A stretch of DNA of 64,000 bases from an uncultured Lachnospiraceae bacterium (GCA_947626435.1 CANQSB010000006.1:1-64000); one strand, 5' to 3'. Counted from the first letter of the stretch, positions 26,146-35,598 are shown. Translations and numbers: made by a program. Notes: generated from the sequence alone by a model not told the origin.

Positions 26146-26790
26146 TTACCTGAACTCGTCATCTTCCACAGGCTTAAAGTAGTCGTCATATTTTTCGTCT
26201 ATATGCTTCATAAACACGCGGTAGAAGAAGAACGACTGCACATATGACAACAACGCCATCCCCAGAAAAAGCATAATGCTGTTTGCCACGACGGAGACAA
26301 GGTTGGCATATACCGCCACCGCCGTTATCACCAGTACGATTGCCGTATAAGGCAGATAGCCTATCGCAAAAGCCGCCGCGTTCTTAATGAGATTTAGCGT
26401 AGTTCCCGTAAATTTGGCAAACACCGGAAAAATCCACAGTTCCACCACAAACAGCATTATCGCCACCACCGCGCTCAAAACAAGCATTATGCCGCTTACC
26501 GCACTGTCCACCCGACTCCAAAATATGAAATCGCCGAAAAGCATCCCTCCGCACAGCAGCATAAGCAGCCATACAGGAGTAATCTGCCTAAAGCTTTCCC
26601 TAAAGCTCTTAAAGAACCTCTTTACCACATATCCGTCGCCGCACCTGATTGAAGTGATGCTCACATAATACATAGCCGTAGTGGACGCCCCTATAGTGAT
26701 GATGGGAATACTGCAAATCAACCAAAGCACATTCAGCACCACCAAATCCGTAAGCTTATTCAAAAACGCGATTACCGGTGAATCCGACAT
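26146..26790 (-). CDS. DUF624 (YesL-like) membrane protein
   Basis: 214 residues, five or six hydrophobic helices. LNKLTDLVVLNVLWLICSIPIITIGASTTAMYYV is the characteristic DUF624 opening. Members of the family are very often the last gene of carbohydrate ABC transporter operons such as yes and yte, and this one follows the two permeases by 59 bp. Its biochemical role is not established; an accessory function in oligosaccharide uptake or sensing is inferred from linkage. It ends the operon. Confidence 0.85.
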   Translation of the reverse strand: MSDSPVIAFLNKLTDLVVLNVLWLICSIPIITIGASTTAMYYVSITSIRCGDGYVVKRFFKSFRESFRQITPVWLLMLLCGGMLFGDFIFWSRVDSAVSGIMLVLSAVVAIMLFVVELWIFPVFAKFTGTTLNLIKNAAAFAIGYLPYTAIVLVITAVAVYANLVSVVANSIMLFLGMALLSYVQSFFFYRVFMKHIDEKYDDYFKPVEDDEFR

Positions 26791-26849
26791 TTATTTCCTC
26801 ATTTCCGCGCCGCCTTACGCGCATATCTATATCAGTCCTTTGCCTTTCC

Positions 26850-27716
26850 CTACTTAATGCCGCTGATAGCCACTGATTCGATGATTACTCTCTGGAAACA
26901 GAAGAACAGCACAATCGTAGGTATCATGGCAATTACCGATGCCGCCATAATCAGCGCGTAATCACTCTGTATCGAGTAGTAAGTATTAAATGAACGGATA
27001 ACTACCTGCAGCGTCCATGTTGACTCGCTGCGCAGGAAAATAGTAGGCGCAAGGTAATCATTCCATATGCCCATAAACCACAGCGTAAGCTGCGTGCCTA
27101 CCGCGCCCTTCATGAGCGGGAAGAATATCTGCAAAAATGTCCTGAAATATCCGCATCCGTCAAGCTTTGCCGCATCCATAAGGTCGTTTGGTATACTCGT
27201 CAAATTCTGTCTAAGGAAGAATACCATGCTCACATTACCAAAGCAGGCGGGAATAATCAGCGGAAGCAGCGTATCCGTCCATTTCAAATTAGTAAACATT
27301 ACATACTGGGGAATCATGATAACCGCGAAAGGTATCATAATCGTCGCCAATAATCCCATGAATATGGCGCCCTTTCCCCTAAACTCCATCTTGGCAAACG
27401 CAAAAGCCGCAAGAGATGAGGTGAAACCGCCGATAAGCAATACAGGCACTTCAACCTTGATAGTGTTCAAAACGCCCGATATAAAGTTACCCTTGCTCAT
27501 AACCTCAGAGTATTTGCCCCACACCCATGGGTTGGGGATGACCTTGAGCTGCCCTGACAAATACTGGTTTTTCGTCATAAACGAGGTCATTATCATATAG
27601 AAAAACGGGAAAACCATCACTACCGCGCCCAATGCCAACAGTATAAAAACAATTATGTTTATCCGGCGCTCTTTCTTGGAGGTAACCCCCGAAGCTGCTA
27701 AATCCTTACTTGCCAT
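26850..27716 (-). CDS. Carbohydrate ABC transporter permease (MalG/UgpE type)
   Basis: 288 residues, six helices. DAAKLDGCGYFRTFLQIFFPLMKG is the EAA loop that docks to the ATPase, and the end WNDYLAPTIFLRSESTWTLQV fits CUT1 permeases. It pairs with the MalF-type permease immediately upstream (13-bp gap). Location next to GH43 arabinanases suggests arabino-oligosaccharides as substrate. No ATPase gene is present, so a shared MsmX-type ATPase elsewhere must power it. Confidence 0.92.
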   Translation of the reverse strand: MASKDLAASGVTSKKERRINIIVFILLALGAVVMVFPFFYMIMTSFMTKNQYLSGQLKVIPNPWVWGKYSEVMSKGNFISGVLNTIKVEVPVLLIGGFTSSLAAFAFAKMEFRGKGAIFMGLLATIMIPFAVIMIPQYVMFTNLKWTDTLLPLIIPACFGNVSMVFFLRQNLTSIPNDLMDAAKLDGCGYFRTFLQIFFPLMKGAVGTQLTLWFMGIWNDYLAPTIFLRSESTWTLQVVIRSFNTYYSIQSDYALIMAASVIAMIPTIVLFFCFQRVIIESVAISGIK

Positions 27717-27729
27717 TCTCTATTCCCTC

Positions 27730-28668
27730 CTATTCTATAGTCTTAACCCATTTATCCTGGCCGACAAAGTTAATCAGCGTAATGATAAAGATAATAATCG
27801 CCAGAATAACCGCAATCGCGCTCGCGTAACCAAGCTGGTAGCTCTCAAACGCCTTTTGGTACAGATAGAATACGATTGTCGCCGCGCTGTAGCCGATACC
27901 GCCGTTGCCGCCCGGAGTCATTACCTGCACCTCTACGAATACTTGGAAACCGCCGATAAGCGTCGTCACCAATATGTAGAATGTAACTGGTGAAAGCAGC
28001 GGCAGCGTGATATTCCTAAACTTCTGCCAGCCGTTTGCGCCGTCAACCATCGCCGCCTCATAGTACGACCTCGGAATATTCTGCAAACCTGCCAGGTAAA
28101 GTATGATAGAACTTCCCAAGCCCTTCCAAACCATGAATATTATCATGGAAACCTTGATAAGCACCTCATCGCCCAGCCAGTTGGGACCATGCCTGCCTGT
28201 CAGCGTCTTGATAATTACATTCAAAAGACCGTAATCATAATTATAAACCCATGCCCACAAAATGGAAACCGCTACAAGAGAAGAAATTACCGGTATGTAG
28301 TACATTGTACGCAGCACCCTCACGCCCGGGATTTTGCGGTTCATTCCCATAGCGCATATCAGCCCCAGCGCCATGCCGATAGGAATACCTATAAGGTATA
28401 TTATCGTAGTTACAAGAGTCTGCCAGAATTTTGAATCCTTGAACAACGCCACGTAATTGTCCAAGCCGCAAAATCTGTCGAGCATTCCCTGAATCCCCTT
28501 AGCGCCGTTCCATGTGGTAAGGGATGTCAGTACGGCGAAAACAATAGGCCAGAGCATAAACAGCAGAAAGCCTATCGCCGGAGCAGCCACAAACAAAAGG
28601 CCTATTCTTTCCTCCCGTTTTGCCATCGCTGACAATTTCACTTTTACTTTAGGTTTGTTTTCCTTCAT
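27730..28668 (-). CDS. Carbohydrate ABC transporter permease (MalF/UgpA type)
   Basis: 312 residues. A basic cytoplasmic N-terminus leads to six helices, with EAAMVDGANGWQKFRNITLPLLSP as the EAA loop. It forms the membrane channel with the following MalG-type permease. The gene is separated from the upstream binding-protein gene by a terminator-like hairpin, which would lower its expression relative to the binding protein. Confidence 0.92.
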   Translation of the reverse strand: MKENKPKVKVKLSAMAKREERIGLLFVAAPAIGFLLFMLWPIVFAVLTSLTTWNGAKGIQGMLDRFCGLDNYVALFKDSKFWQTLVTTIIYLIGIPIGMALGLICAMGMNRKIPGVRVLRTMYYIPVISSLVAVSILWAWVYNYDYGLLNVIIKTLTGRHGPNWLGDEVLIKVSMIIFMVWKGLGSSIILYLAGLQNIPRSYYEAAMVDGANGWQKFRNITLPLLSPVTFYILVTTLIGGFQVFVEVQVMTPGGNGGIGYSAATIVFYLYQKAFESYQLGYASAIAVILAIIIFIITLINFVGQDKWVKTIE

Positions 28669-28695
28669 CGCGCTCTTAATACCTCCTTTTTATTT

Positions 28696-28730
28696 AAAAA
28701 GAGGAGCATAACGATAAGCCCCTCTTTTTT
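28696..28730 (-). terminator. Intercistronic hairpin after the sugar-binding protein gene
   Basis: AAAAAGAGG and CCTCTTTTTT pair, with one mismatch towards the loop, between the binding-protein stop and the permease start. It is probably a partial terminator or processing site that yields excess binding protein. Confidence 0.65.
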
Positions 28731-28788
28731 TATATTACCCCGACAAACTATAACCCCTTTATTCGTACATCATTATTGCGCCATATTA

Positions 28789-30291
28789 TTATTGCGCCGC
28801 CGCCTTCATAGCGTTTGCGTTGTCCAGTGCCGCCTGCATAGCCGGCTGTACCTCCGCGCAATACTCTGCCGCCGTCTTTTCACCCGTCAATACATACTCA
28901 TAACCGCCGCTGAGGAACTCGTTCCACCAGTCCGCATTGTATGTATAAGTGGTTTCAACGAAGATACCCTTATATTTGTCAGTACCCTCGATATAATTGA
29001 AGATTACGTCTACATTGTCGCCGTAAGGGATTGTACCGTCTTCAATTCTTGCCTTAAAGTCGCCCTTTGCATAGCTCATCGTGTTAGGTATCTGAAGTGA
29101 CGCACCCGTCGTCTCGCCTGAAAGCACTCTCTGTCCCTCAAGGTCCGTCGAGAACAGCGTAATCAATGCCGCTGCTGCCTCGGGAGAAGGCGTATCCGCT
29201 GAAATAGCAAAACCTACCGAACCGTTACGTGTCATAGACACCCCTGTAGAACCTACAGGCCATGCGCATAAGCCCCACTCGTACGGGAACGTATTCTCGT
29301 CCATAAACGCGCCTACATCCCATGTACCGCAAGCGTAGAAACCAATCTGTCCGTCAAGCCATCTCTGATATCCGCCAAGAGCCGTATCCTGCTCAACCGT
29401 AGGAGTTACATGATACTTGCAGGTAAGGTCGGCAAAGAACTGGAACGCGTCGATAAACTCCTGCTGTCCATCAATAACAACCTGCGTATAATCATCATTG
29501 AGGAAATGTCCGCCATTTGTGTAAACAAACGCGTCCAAAGCCCACTGCAAAGCATTACTTACACCCCACTGGTCAATCTCGCCGTCGCCGTCCTTGTCGA
29601 TAGTAAGCTTCTGGCATACCTCAACGAACTCATCCCATGTGTAAGGATTCTCAGGATCGGGATACTCAACTCCGCACTCGTCAAACAACGTCTTGTTGTA
29701 AGCAAACGCAAATGTTGACAAATCCTTAGGCAGGCAGTACAAAGAACCTGATCCTGATTCCTTGCCGTCATAGCGGTACGCCGACGTAATTGCCGGCCAA
29801 AGGTCCGCGATTGTCTCCTCCGGCACATAATCATCAAGAGGAAGAAGATATCCGTCGTCTACATTGCTTGCAAGTCCGTCAGGACCTACATAGAAAATAT
29901 CAGGCATATCGCCGGCAGCCTTGTAAGCCATAAGCTTCTGACCATACTCGTCAGCCGTAGTAACCTCAAATGTAACCTTCGCGCCCGTACTCTCCGTAAA
30001 CCTGTCAATCAATGACTGATAAACCGTCTTCTCATGGTCCTGAGCGTATATAAATACCGTCAAATCCGCATCGCTGTAGTCACCCTCAACCGCAATATTC
30101 TCCGTTGCCGATGCATCTACAGTAATCTGTGCGCCTACACTCTCCGTAGTCTCTCCCGTCGCGCTAGTCTCAGCAGTATTTGCGCTCGTATCCGCAGCGT
30201 CTCCCCCATCCGAAGAACCACCGCCGCAGCCCGCAAGAGTAGTAGCCGCAAACGTCGTCGCCATAAACAAAGCAATAATTTTCTTTTTCAT
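28789..30291 (-). CDS. Extracellular sugar-binding lipoprotein (SBP family 1)
   Basis: About 500 residues. The signal peptide KKKIIALFMATTFAATTLAGCGGG has a lipobox cysteine near position 22, followed by a Ser/Thr/Glu-rich spacer of about 55 residues. The domain opens with ADLTVFIYAQDHEKTVYQSLIDRF and contains YTWDEFVEVCQKLT and GQIGFYACGTWDVGAF, all typical of CUT1 binding proteins. It captures oligosaccharides for the two permeases downstream. The start at 30291 has GGAGG at a good distance. A consensus promoter lies about 200 nt upstream. Confidence 0.92.
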   Translation of the reverse strand: MKKKIIALFMATTFAATTLAGCGGGSSDGGDAADTSANTAETSATGETTESVGAQITVDASATENIAVEGDYSDADLTVFIYAQDHEKTVYQSLIDRFTESTGAKVTFEVTTADEYGQKLMAYKAAGDMPDIFYVGPDGLASNVDDGYLLPLDDYVPEETIADLWPAITSAYRYDGKESGSGSLYCLPKDLSTFAFAYNKTLFDECGVEYPDPENPYTWDEFVEVCQKLTIDKDGDGEIDQWGVSNALQWALDAFVYTNGGHFLNDDYTQVVIDGQQEFIDAFQFFADLTCKYHVTPTVEQDTALGGYQRWLDGQIGFYACGTWDVGAFMDENTFPYEWGLCAWPVGSTGVSMTRNGSVGFAISADTPSPEAAAALITLFSTDLEGQRVLSGETTGASLQIPNTMSYAKGDFKARIEDGTIPYGDNVDVIFNYIEGTDKYKGIFVETTYTYNADWWNEFLSGGYEYVLTGEKTAAEYCAEVQPAMQAALDNANAMKAAAQ

Positions 30292-30496
30292 AGAATCCTC
30301 CATTCCGTTAATTATTTGTTTAGGCTCATAAAGCCCATACGCGGAAATCCTCCCGCCTTGCTATATAATAATTGCACCATACAGCTTAACAAAACCCACA
30401 CCGTTTTTATACATTTTTTCACTTTCCCATATGTATGCAAACCGCTCTTTTATGCAACCTTTGCACTTTTTTAAAGTTTTATTAAACTATATGTAC

Positions 30497-30525
30497 ATTT
30501 TATAAAATACATACCCCTTTGTCAA
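30497..30525 (-). promoter_or_regulatory. Promoter of the sugar ABC transporter operon
   Basis: On the minus strand TTGACA (30525-30520), 17 nt, TAAAAT (30502-30497). The leader to the ATG is about 200 nt, AT-rich, and shows no riboswitch that I recognise. Confidence 0.65.
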
Positions 30526-30598
30526 CATATATTTAACAAATTATGAATTTTCTGTGACTATCCACAAAACCAGCCCGAGCAACAACCTAAATCATTCC

Positions 30599-32146
30599 TC
30601 ACTCATCCAAATACTGCACCCCCCAAACCGTCTGATTATTACTCCCCACTCCCATAAAGCATCTGGTACGATTCCCCGCCTCATCATCCATATCAATCAA
30701 AACTCCGCCATACTCAACCCCCTCAATCGTCACACTCATATACACACTGCCCTCCTCAAGCTCATACATACCCGACAAAGTTTCCCCTTCGATTTTCCCA
30801 TTTTTGAGTTGTACAGCCTCCGCAGCATGAATATCCTTCCCTATATCCGTTCCATGATTCAGAAAATACCACGTACCACCAATATCTCCGCTCTTATAGC
30901 CATCTACATTCAATTTCTCCCCACTATACGCAAACGGCGCCGCCACAAGCCATCCCTGTTCATTCCTAAACATCTGATGCACTCTAGGCTCATGATACTC
31001 ACTACCATTGTCAAAACGCTGATGATACACAAGATACAGATTCCCGTCAGACGCCTCCAACATAGAGCAATGCCCCGGCGCCATATATGCCGTCTTCAAA
31101 CTAGGCAATATATAATTTCCCATCATCTTTACGCCATACTCCTGATGATTCGTCACATACCCAAAAGTATTTCCCGCAGCGTCCACATAAGGTCCATCCA
31201 CATTTTCAGAGCGGTAACACCTAATCTGATAACCGCCCTCACGCGTAAGCCCCCCATATGACACAAGCAGATAATACCACCCTGTCTGCGCATCATAATG
31301 AATATACGGGCCTTCGCAAGAATTATGCAGACCTCCTATCAGGTACTTTCCAAAATATTTGTCCGTATGCGTTTCATCATCCTGCTCCGGGTGAATAGGA
31401 TAACCTGTAGCTTCATCTATCTCAAGCAGCCATATGCCGCCTGACCATGAGCCATAAACCATCCACATTTTCCCGTCCTTATCACGAAAAACAGTCGGAT
31501 CGATACAGTTTGGATAATTCAGGTTGTTGTACTGGGCGGACGAAAGATATGTCGAAACATTCGCGTCCTCACCCATAATCTCCTTAAAGTTCGTATTTTC
31601 CACAGTAAGCGCCGTAAAGCCTGAATAAAGCAAAGTATCTATATATGTATAAGGTCCCGTTATCTCGTCCGCCGTCGCAAAGCATATTGTCGAAGTCCTG
31701 TAATCGTGACTTGTCGAAAAATACATTACCCACTTTTTCATGACTTCATTATAGATGACGTCGGGCGCCCATACCGCATAGCCGCCGTCCACATGCTCTC
31801 CTACAAACGCAAACGCCTCCATCGATTCATCAAACAGATTGTCAAACAGCGGATTCGCCGCGTTTACTCCGCTTGCAAAGGATTTCCAGCTCATCAGGTC
31901 ATCACTCTGCGCCGCCTCCATATGCGAGCCGAATATATAATATTTACCGTCACTTTCCACTATGGACGGGTCATGTACCGACACGCCTATCGTCTGGGCG
32001 CCCTGCTCAATCTCATCCGCAGTCTTCCCTTGGTTCTTGCTCCCGCCGCAGCCTGACAGCGCAAATACCGCCAACGCCAGTGATACCGCAAAGCACATTT
32101 TTCTGCGCGCCTTATCTAATTTGCTTGATTTACCCACTCCGCTCAT
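30599..32146 (-). CDS. Secreted GH43 arabinanase-type glycoside hydrolase (lipoprotein)
   Basis: 515 residues. The signal peptide ends in LSGCGG (lipobox Cys about 33). The five-bladed propeller shows the GH43 acids: VHDPSIVESDGKYYIF (base, Asp about 59), NCIDPTVFRDKDGKMWMVYGS (pKa modulator) and NSCEGPYIHYDAQTGWYYLLVSYGG (acid). This is the endo-1,5-alpha-L-arabinanase pattern, cutting arabinan at the cell surface. A small extra beta domain (GMYELEEGSVYMSVTIEG onward, last 70 residues) follows. GGAGGTAGG precedes the ATG. It is divergent from a cytoplasmic GH43 and upstream of the importer genes. Confidence 0.88.
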   Translation of the reverse strand: MSGVGKSSKLDKARRKMCFAVSLALAVFALSGCGGSKNQGKTADEIEQGAQTIGVSVHDPSIVESDGKYYIFGSHMEAAQSDDLMSWKSFASGVNAANPLFDNLFDESMEAFAFVGEHVDGGYAVWAPDVIYNEVMKKWVMYFSTSHDYRTSTICFATADEITGPYTYIDTLLYSGFTALTVENTNFKEIMGEDANVSTYLSSAQYNNLNYPNCIDPTVFRDKDGKMWMVYGSWSGGIWLLEIDEATGYPIHPEQDDETHTDKYFGKYLIGGLHNSCEGPYIHYDAQTGWYYLLVSYGGLTREGGYQIRCYRSENVDGPYVDAAGNTFGYVTNHQEYGVKMMGNYILPSLKTAYMAPGHCSMLEASDGNLYLVYHQRFDNGSEYHEPRVHQMFRNEQGWLVAAPFAYSGEKLNVDGYKSGDIGGTWYFLNHGTDIGKDIHAAEAVQLKNGKIEGETLSGMYELEEGSVYMSVTIEGVEYGGVLIDMDDEAGNRTRCFMGVGSNNQTVWGVQYLDE

Positions 32147-32188
32147 TTAACCTACCTCCGACAAATTTTTATAACCACCGATAATTAT

Positions 32189-32217
32189 ATAATAGCTTTT
32201 AACGCGCCATATTTCAA
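32189..32217 (-). promoter_or_regulatory. Promoter of the secreted GH43 gene
   Basis: On the minus strand TTGAAA (32217-32212), 17 nt, TATTAT (32194-32189). One arm of an 11-bp inverted repeat (32192-32202) overlaps its -10 and spacer. Confidence 0.6.
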
Positions 32218-32272
32218 GAAATAATTAGTATTGTACAGACATTATGTTGTGTTATAATATATTAAAAGCTAT
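32192..32272. repeat. 11-bp inverted repeats between the divergent GH43 promoters
   Basis: ATAGCTTTTAA (32192-32202) and TTAAAAGCTAT (32262-32272) are perfect inverted copies 59 bp apart. They overlap or abut the core elements of both divergent promoters, so they are candidate sites for one shared regulator or a repression loop. Confidence 0.45.
32231..32258 (+). promoter_or_regulatory. Promoter of the cytoplasmic GH43 gene
   Basis: TTGTAC, a 16-nt spacer and a perfect TATAAT at 32253-32258; the ATG follows about 40 nt after the expected start. Confidence 0.65.
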
Positions 32273-32302
32273 GCTATAGCAATCAGTAAAGGAGCGTGTG
32301 CC

Positions 32303-33619
32303 ATGAATACTATCAACTATCCACAAAAACCACCCGCAATTCCGCCAAAGCCCTCGTCTACAGAAAGAAACGTATGCGGCGAAAACGGAACCTGGTTCAC
32401 CCACGACCCCGCGATTTACCATGATGCCGAGAGCGGCAATTACTATGTCTACAGCACAGGCGCGTTCTGCCAGCGTTCGAGTGATTTGCTGCATTGGGAA
32501 AGCCTAGGCAAAGTGGTGGACAATCCGCCGAAAGAGTCTTCAGAGTGGACAGGCAGCACGGACATATGGGCGCCCGACATCGTCAAGGTCGGCAACGAAT
32601 ACAGGCTATACTGCTCAAACTCGTCATGGGGAGTGCGGCAGTCCTGCATATTCCTCGCTGTTTCCGATTCACCCGAGGGACCTTTTATTCCAAGAGGGTG
32701 CGTACTCAAAACCACGGACGAACTTCCCGTAAACGCAATCGACGCCAACATCATAGAGGATGAAAAAACAGGAAAAATGTATATGCTCTACGGCTCCTTC
32801 TGGGGCGGCTGCCATATGATTTTGCTTGACAAGGCAACAGGGCTTGCCGCGGAAGACGGCATCGGCGTATGCGTCGCGCGGCGTCCTAGCTGGACGGACT
32901 GCTCTATCGAGGGACCTTATATGATATACCACAAGGAGAGCGGATATTATTTCCTGTTTGTTTCCTACGGCTCACTAAACAGCGACTACAATATCCGCGT
33001 AGGACGCAGCCGCAACGTCACAGGACCTTTTTTAGATTATAATGGCAGGGACATGACGGATTTGGATGATTATGACGCGAGTGTTGGTTTTATGCTTTCC
33101 TGCGGCTACCGCTGGCTTGACGGTACGCCTTATATGGCTCCGGGACACAATTCAGTATTACAGGATTTTGACGGCAGCTTTTATCTGGTATCGCACATCA
33201 GACCGCTAAATTTTTACGGGACGTTTGAGCCATCATTGATGCAGATAAGGCGGATGTACATGACTCCTGATAATTGGTTTGTCGCGGCATCGCAGCCTTA
33301 CGCCGGCGAAAAGCCGCAGCCGCTCTCTCCCGAGGATTTAGTCGGATATTACGAGCGGATAAACCTCACGCCGTCAGCGCCCCAAGGCATCCAACACGCG
33401 CATCCCTTTAAGCTGCTTGAGGGCGGACGCATGGAATCCTGCTCGGTAATCGGCGCCTGGCATATGCTTGATGATTTTTCACTTGAAATACAATACGGGA
33501 ACACTACAGAATACATTGTCGCAACCCCGGGCTGGGACTGGGAGCTTGAAAGACCTACCCTAATCATGTCGGGGCTCACAAACAAAGGGCTTTGCACCTG
33601 GTACAAAAAAAGACCGTAA
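32303..33619 (+). CDS. Cytoplasmic GH43 arabinanase/arabinosidase-type hydrolase
   Basis: 438 residues with no signal peptide. The GH43 acids are present in FTHDPAIYHDAESGNYYVY, NAIDANIIEDEKTGKMYMLYGS and CSIEGPYMIYHKESGYYFLFVSYGS. The blade sequence WAPDIVKVGNEYRLYCS is typical for arabinan-active enzymes. Acting inside the cell, it probably shortens imported arabino-oligosaccharides. GGAG lies upstream of the ATG. It shares the intergenic control region with the secreted GH43 on the other strand, and ends at a bidirectional terminator. Confidence 0.87.
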   Translation: MNTINYPQKPPAIPPKPSSTERNVCGENGTWFTHDPAIYHDAESGNYYVYSTGAFCQRSSDLLHWESLGKVVDNPPKESSEWTGSTDIWAPDIVKVGNEYRLYCSNSSWGVRQSCIFLAVSDSPEGPFIPRGCVLKTTDELPVNAIDANIIEDEKTGKMYMLYGSFWGGCHMILLDKATGLAAEDGIGVCVARRPSWTDCSIEGPYMIYHKESGYYFLFVSYGSLNSDYNIRVGRSRNVTGPFLDYNGRDMTDLDDYDASVGFMLSCGYRWLDGTPYMAPGHNSVLQDFDGSFYLVSHIRPLNFYGTFEPSLMQIRRMYMTPDNWFVAASQPYAGEKPQPLSPEDLVGYYERINLTPSAPQGIQHAHPFKLLEGGRMESCSVIGAWHMLDDFSLEIQYGNTTEYIVATPGWDWELERPTLIMSGLTNKGLCTWYKKRP

Positions 33620-33637
33620 TATACATATGTAAAACAC

Positions 33638-33677
33638 AAAAAGCTTTATGCCTCCCACCGGAAGCATAAAGCTTTTT
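33638..33677. terminator. Bidirectional intrinsic terminator
   Basis: AAAAAGCTTTATGC pairs with GCATAAAGCTTTTTT; loop of a few nt. It ends both the cytoplasmic GH43 gene and the permuted oppA gene. Confidence 0.85.
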
Positions 33678-33711
33678 TATTCAAGCAGTCTGAAAAAACT
33701 TCTACTGACTA

Positions 33712-35520
33712 TTATCTGCCGAACTGAGCGTCATTGTTGCCGCTGTCAGTTGTCCACATCTCGAGCATGTTGATAGGGTCGTTGAAGTCTGCAAGCCAGC
33801 CGTTACGCGCTATATCGTAGTTGCCTGACTTTCTCTCCTCGAGGAATACGTTCCAGTCAACAGTCTTGATCGTCATGTTGATGCCGATTGCTGCAAAATC
33901 CTGCTGAAGTGACTCAGCGATTGCCACATGACCCGTACCCTCGTTCGTAAGGTACTCAAACGTGATAGGCGTAGAGTCTGAAAGCATGTTGTCATCCGTA
34001 AACTCATAGCCCGCGCTCTTTAAAAGCTCTACCGCCTGCTCTAAGTTCTCGTCAAGCGCATAGGGGTCAAAGTAACCTTCCGTATCAGCGTCGGGATATG
34101 TGTAATCGCTATCGTTTGCCTTGAATACGCCGCCGTTGCCGTCAGCCATGCCTGTAGGAATAAACGTGTTCGCGGGCTGCTGACCTGTCTGACCGATATT
34201 CTCAACGATATAGTCGCGGTCTACAAGGAGCGCGAACGCACGGCGCATAGCGTTTGCCTGTGCGGGCGTCTTGCCCTCAAAGAGCGAGCTCTTTACGTTG
34301 AAGCTTACATAGTATGTGCCAAGGTTGTCAACAATGTGGAACTCAGGGTTGTCAAGCAGCGCCTGAATCTCATCCGTAGGAACAGTATCCGCAAAATCAA
34401 GGTCGCCCGCGTTGTATGCCGCATAAATAGCCGTATCGTCAGCACTCAGCATGAAGTGGATTGTCTCTACCTTGACGTCATCTGCCTTGTGGTAGTTAGG
34501 GTTCTTTACATAAGTCATAGACTCGTCATGTACCCACTCTGAAAGCGTATATGCGCCGTTGCTTATAAAGCCTGCCTCCTGGCACCAAGCGCCGGGATTC
34601 GTCTGCCAGTCTGCCGCGCCCTCAACCTCTGACTGCTTTACGGGATAGTAAGCAGGGAAAGCTAAAAGGTCAAGGAAGTAAGCGCAAGGTGCGTTAAGCA
34701 CGATTGTAAGCGACTGACCGTCCTCGCTTGCCGTTACGTTAAGCGTGCCGTCGCCATTTGATGCGATTGCGTCAAACATATACGCGTAGTCAGCGGCTGT
34801 TTCAGGAGCCACTGCACGATTCCATGAATATACAAAGTCATTTGCGTTGAGCTCTGAGCCGTCAGACCATTTAAGGTCGGGAAGAAGGTTTACCGTGTAT
34901 GTCAGACCGTCGTCGCTAACCGTGTAGTCGGAAGCCAAATCAGGCTGTAGGTTGCCGTTAGAATCATAAGTATAAAGACCTGCGAAGCTGTTTACCGCAA
35001 GGCATGCGCCGTCAACTGAGCTGTTGAGCGCGGGATCAAGGTAATCAGGCTCAGACGCAAGGTTGATTCTCAAAGTATCCGAGTCAGTCTCCGCGAACTG
35101 GAAATACTTAAATCCGTACAGGTTAGAGTAAATGTTTGAAACATTCGGCTTCTGTAAATAAATGTCGTTGTAGTAGTAAAGGGGCAGAAGCGCGCCCGTC
35201 TCCATAAGGATGTCCTCCGCGTCATGCATAAGCGCCTCGCGCTCCTTGTAATCCGTAGTGGTCTTAATCTCCTTAATCAAGGCATTATAGCTGTCCCAGT
35301 TAGATGGGTCAACCGCCTCCGCACTCTCGTCCGCACCCGCTTCCGTAGAAGCCTCCGCGGTTGTTTCCGCAGCAGCCGTTTCAGCGGGAGCCGCCTCCGT
35401 CGTGCCTGTTTCCGCAGCGCCCTGTGTATCTGCCGCAGGCGCGTCAGAAGAACCGCCGCACGCAGACAACGTAGTTACAGCCAAAGTAAGCGCCAAAAAC
35501 ATTGCCGTCTTTCTTTTCAT
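33712..35520 (-). CDS. oppA: Oligopeptide-binding lipoprotein (OppA/SBP_bac_5) with apparently permuted C-terminal segment
   Basis: About 602 residues. Lipobox LSACGG (Cys 21) and an Ala/Glu/Thr-rich spacer come first. Residues about 72-143 (YNALIKEIKTTTDYKEREAL, EDILMETGALLPLYYYND, then YGFKYFQF) match what is normally the very end of OppA proteins. Only after this comes the usual N-terminal start, TLRINLASEPDYLDPALNSS, followed by WSDGSELNANDFVYSWNRA. The protein then stops at NMLEMWTTDSGNNDAQFG, just where the moved segment would normally follow. The second OppA in this window (45009-47342) has the standard order. The start at 35520 has AGGAGG. It is the last gene of the first opp operon and binds peptides outside the cell. 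Confidence 0.88.
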   Translation of the reverse strand: MKRKTAMFLALTLAVTTLSACGGSSDAPAADTQGAAETGTTEAAPAETAAAETTAEASTEAGADESAEAVDPSNWDSYNALIKEIKTTTDYKEREALMHDAEDILMETGALLPLYYYNDIYLQKPNVSNIYSNLYGFKYFQFAETDSDTLRINLASEPDYLDPALNSSVDGACLAVNSFAGLYTYDSNGNLQPDLASDYTVSDDGLTYTVNLLPDLKWSDGSELNANDFVYSWNRAVAPETAADYAYMFDAIASNGDGTLNVTASEDGQSLTIVLNAPCAYFLDLLAFPAYYPVKQSEVEGAADWQTNPGAWCQEAGFISNGAYTLSEWVHDESMTYVKNPNYHKADDVKVETIHFMLSADDTAIYAAYNAGDLDFADTVPTDEIQALLDNPEFHIVDNLGTYYVSFNVKSSLFEGKTPAQANAMRRAFALLVDRDYIVENIGQTGQQPANTFIPTGMADGNGGVFKANDSDYTYPDADTEGYFDPYALDENLEQAVELLKSAGYEFTDDNMLSDSTPITFEYLTNEGTGHVAIAESLQQDFAAIGINMTIKTVDWNVFLEERKSGNYDIARNGWLADFNDPINMLEMWTTDSGNNDAQFGR

Positions 35521-35598
35521 AATATAATTCCTCCTTTTTCCCTTTATGGGATAATTAATATATTGTATTACATCAGGCGCTTTCACGCCTGTTAATAC

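Noticed and set aside
30304..30490. Riboswitch or T-box in the sugar operon leader
   Set aside because: No T-box NNTGGNACCGCG segment and no recognised aptamer core; only AT-rich sequence.
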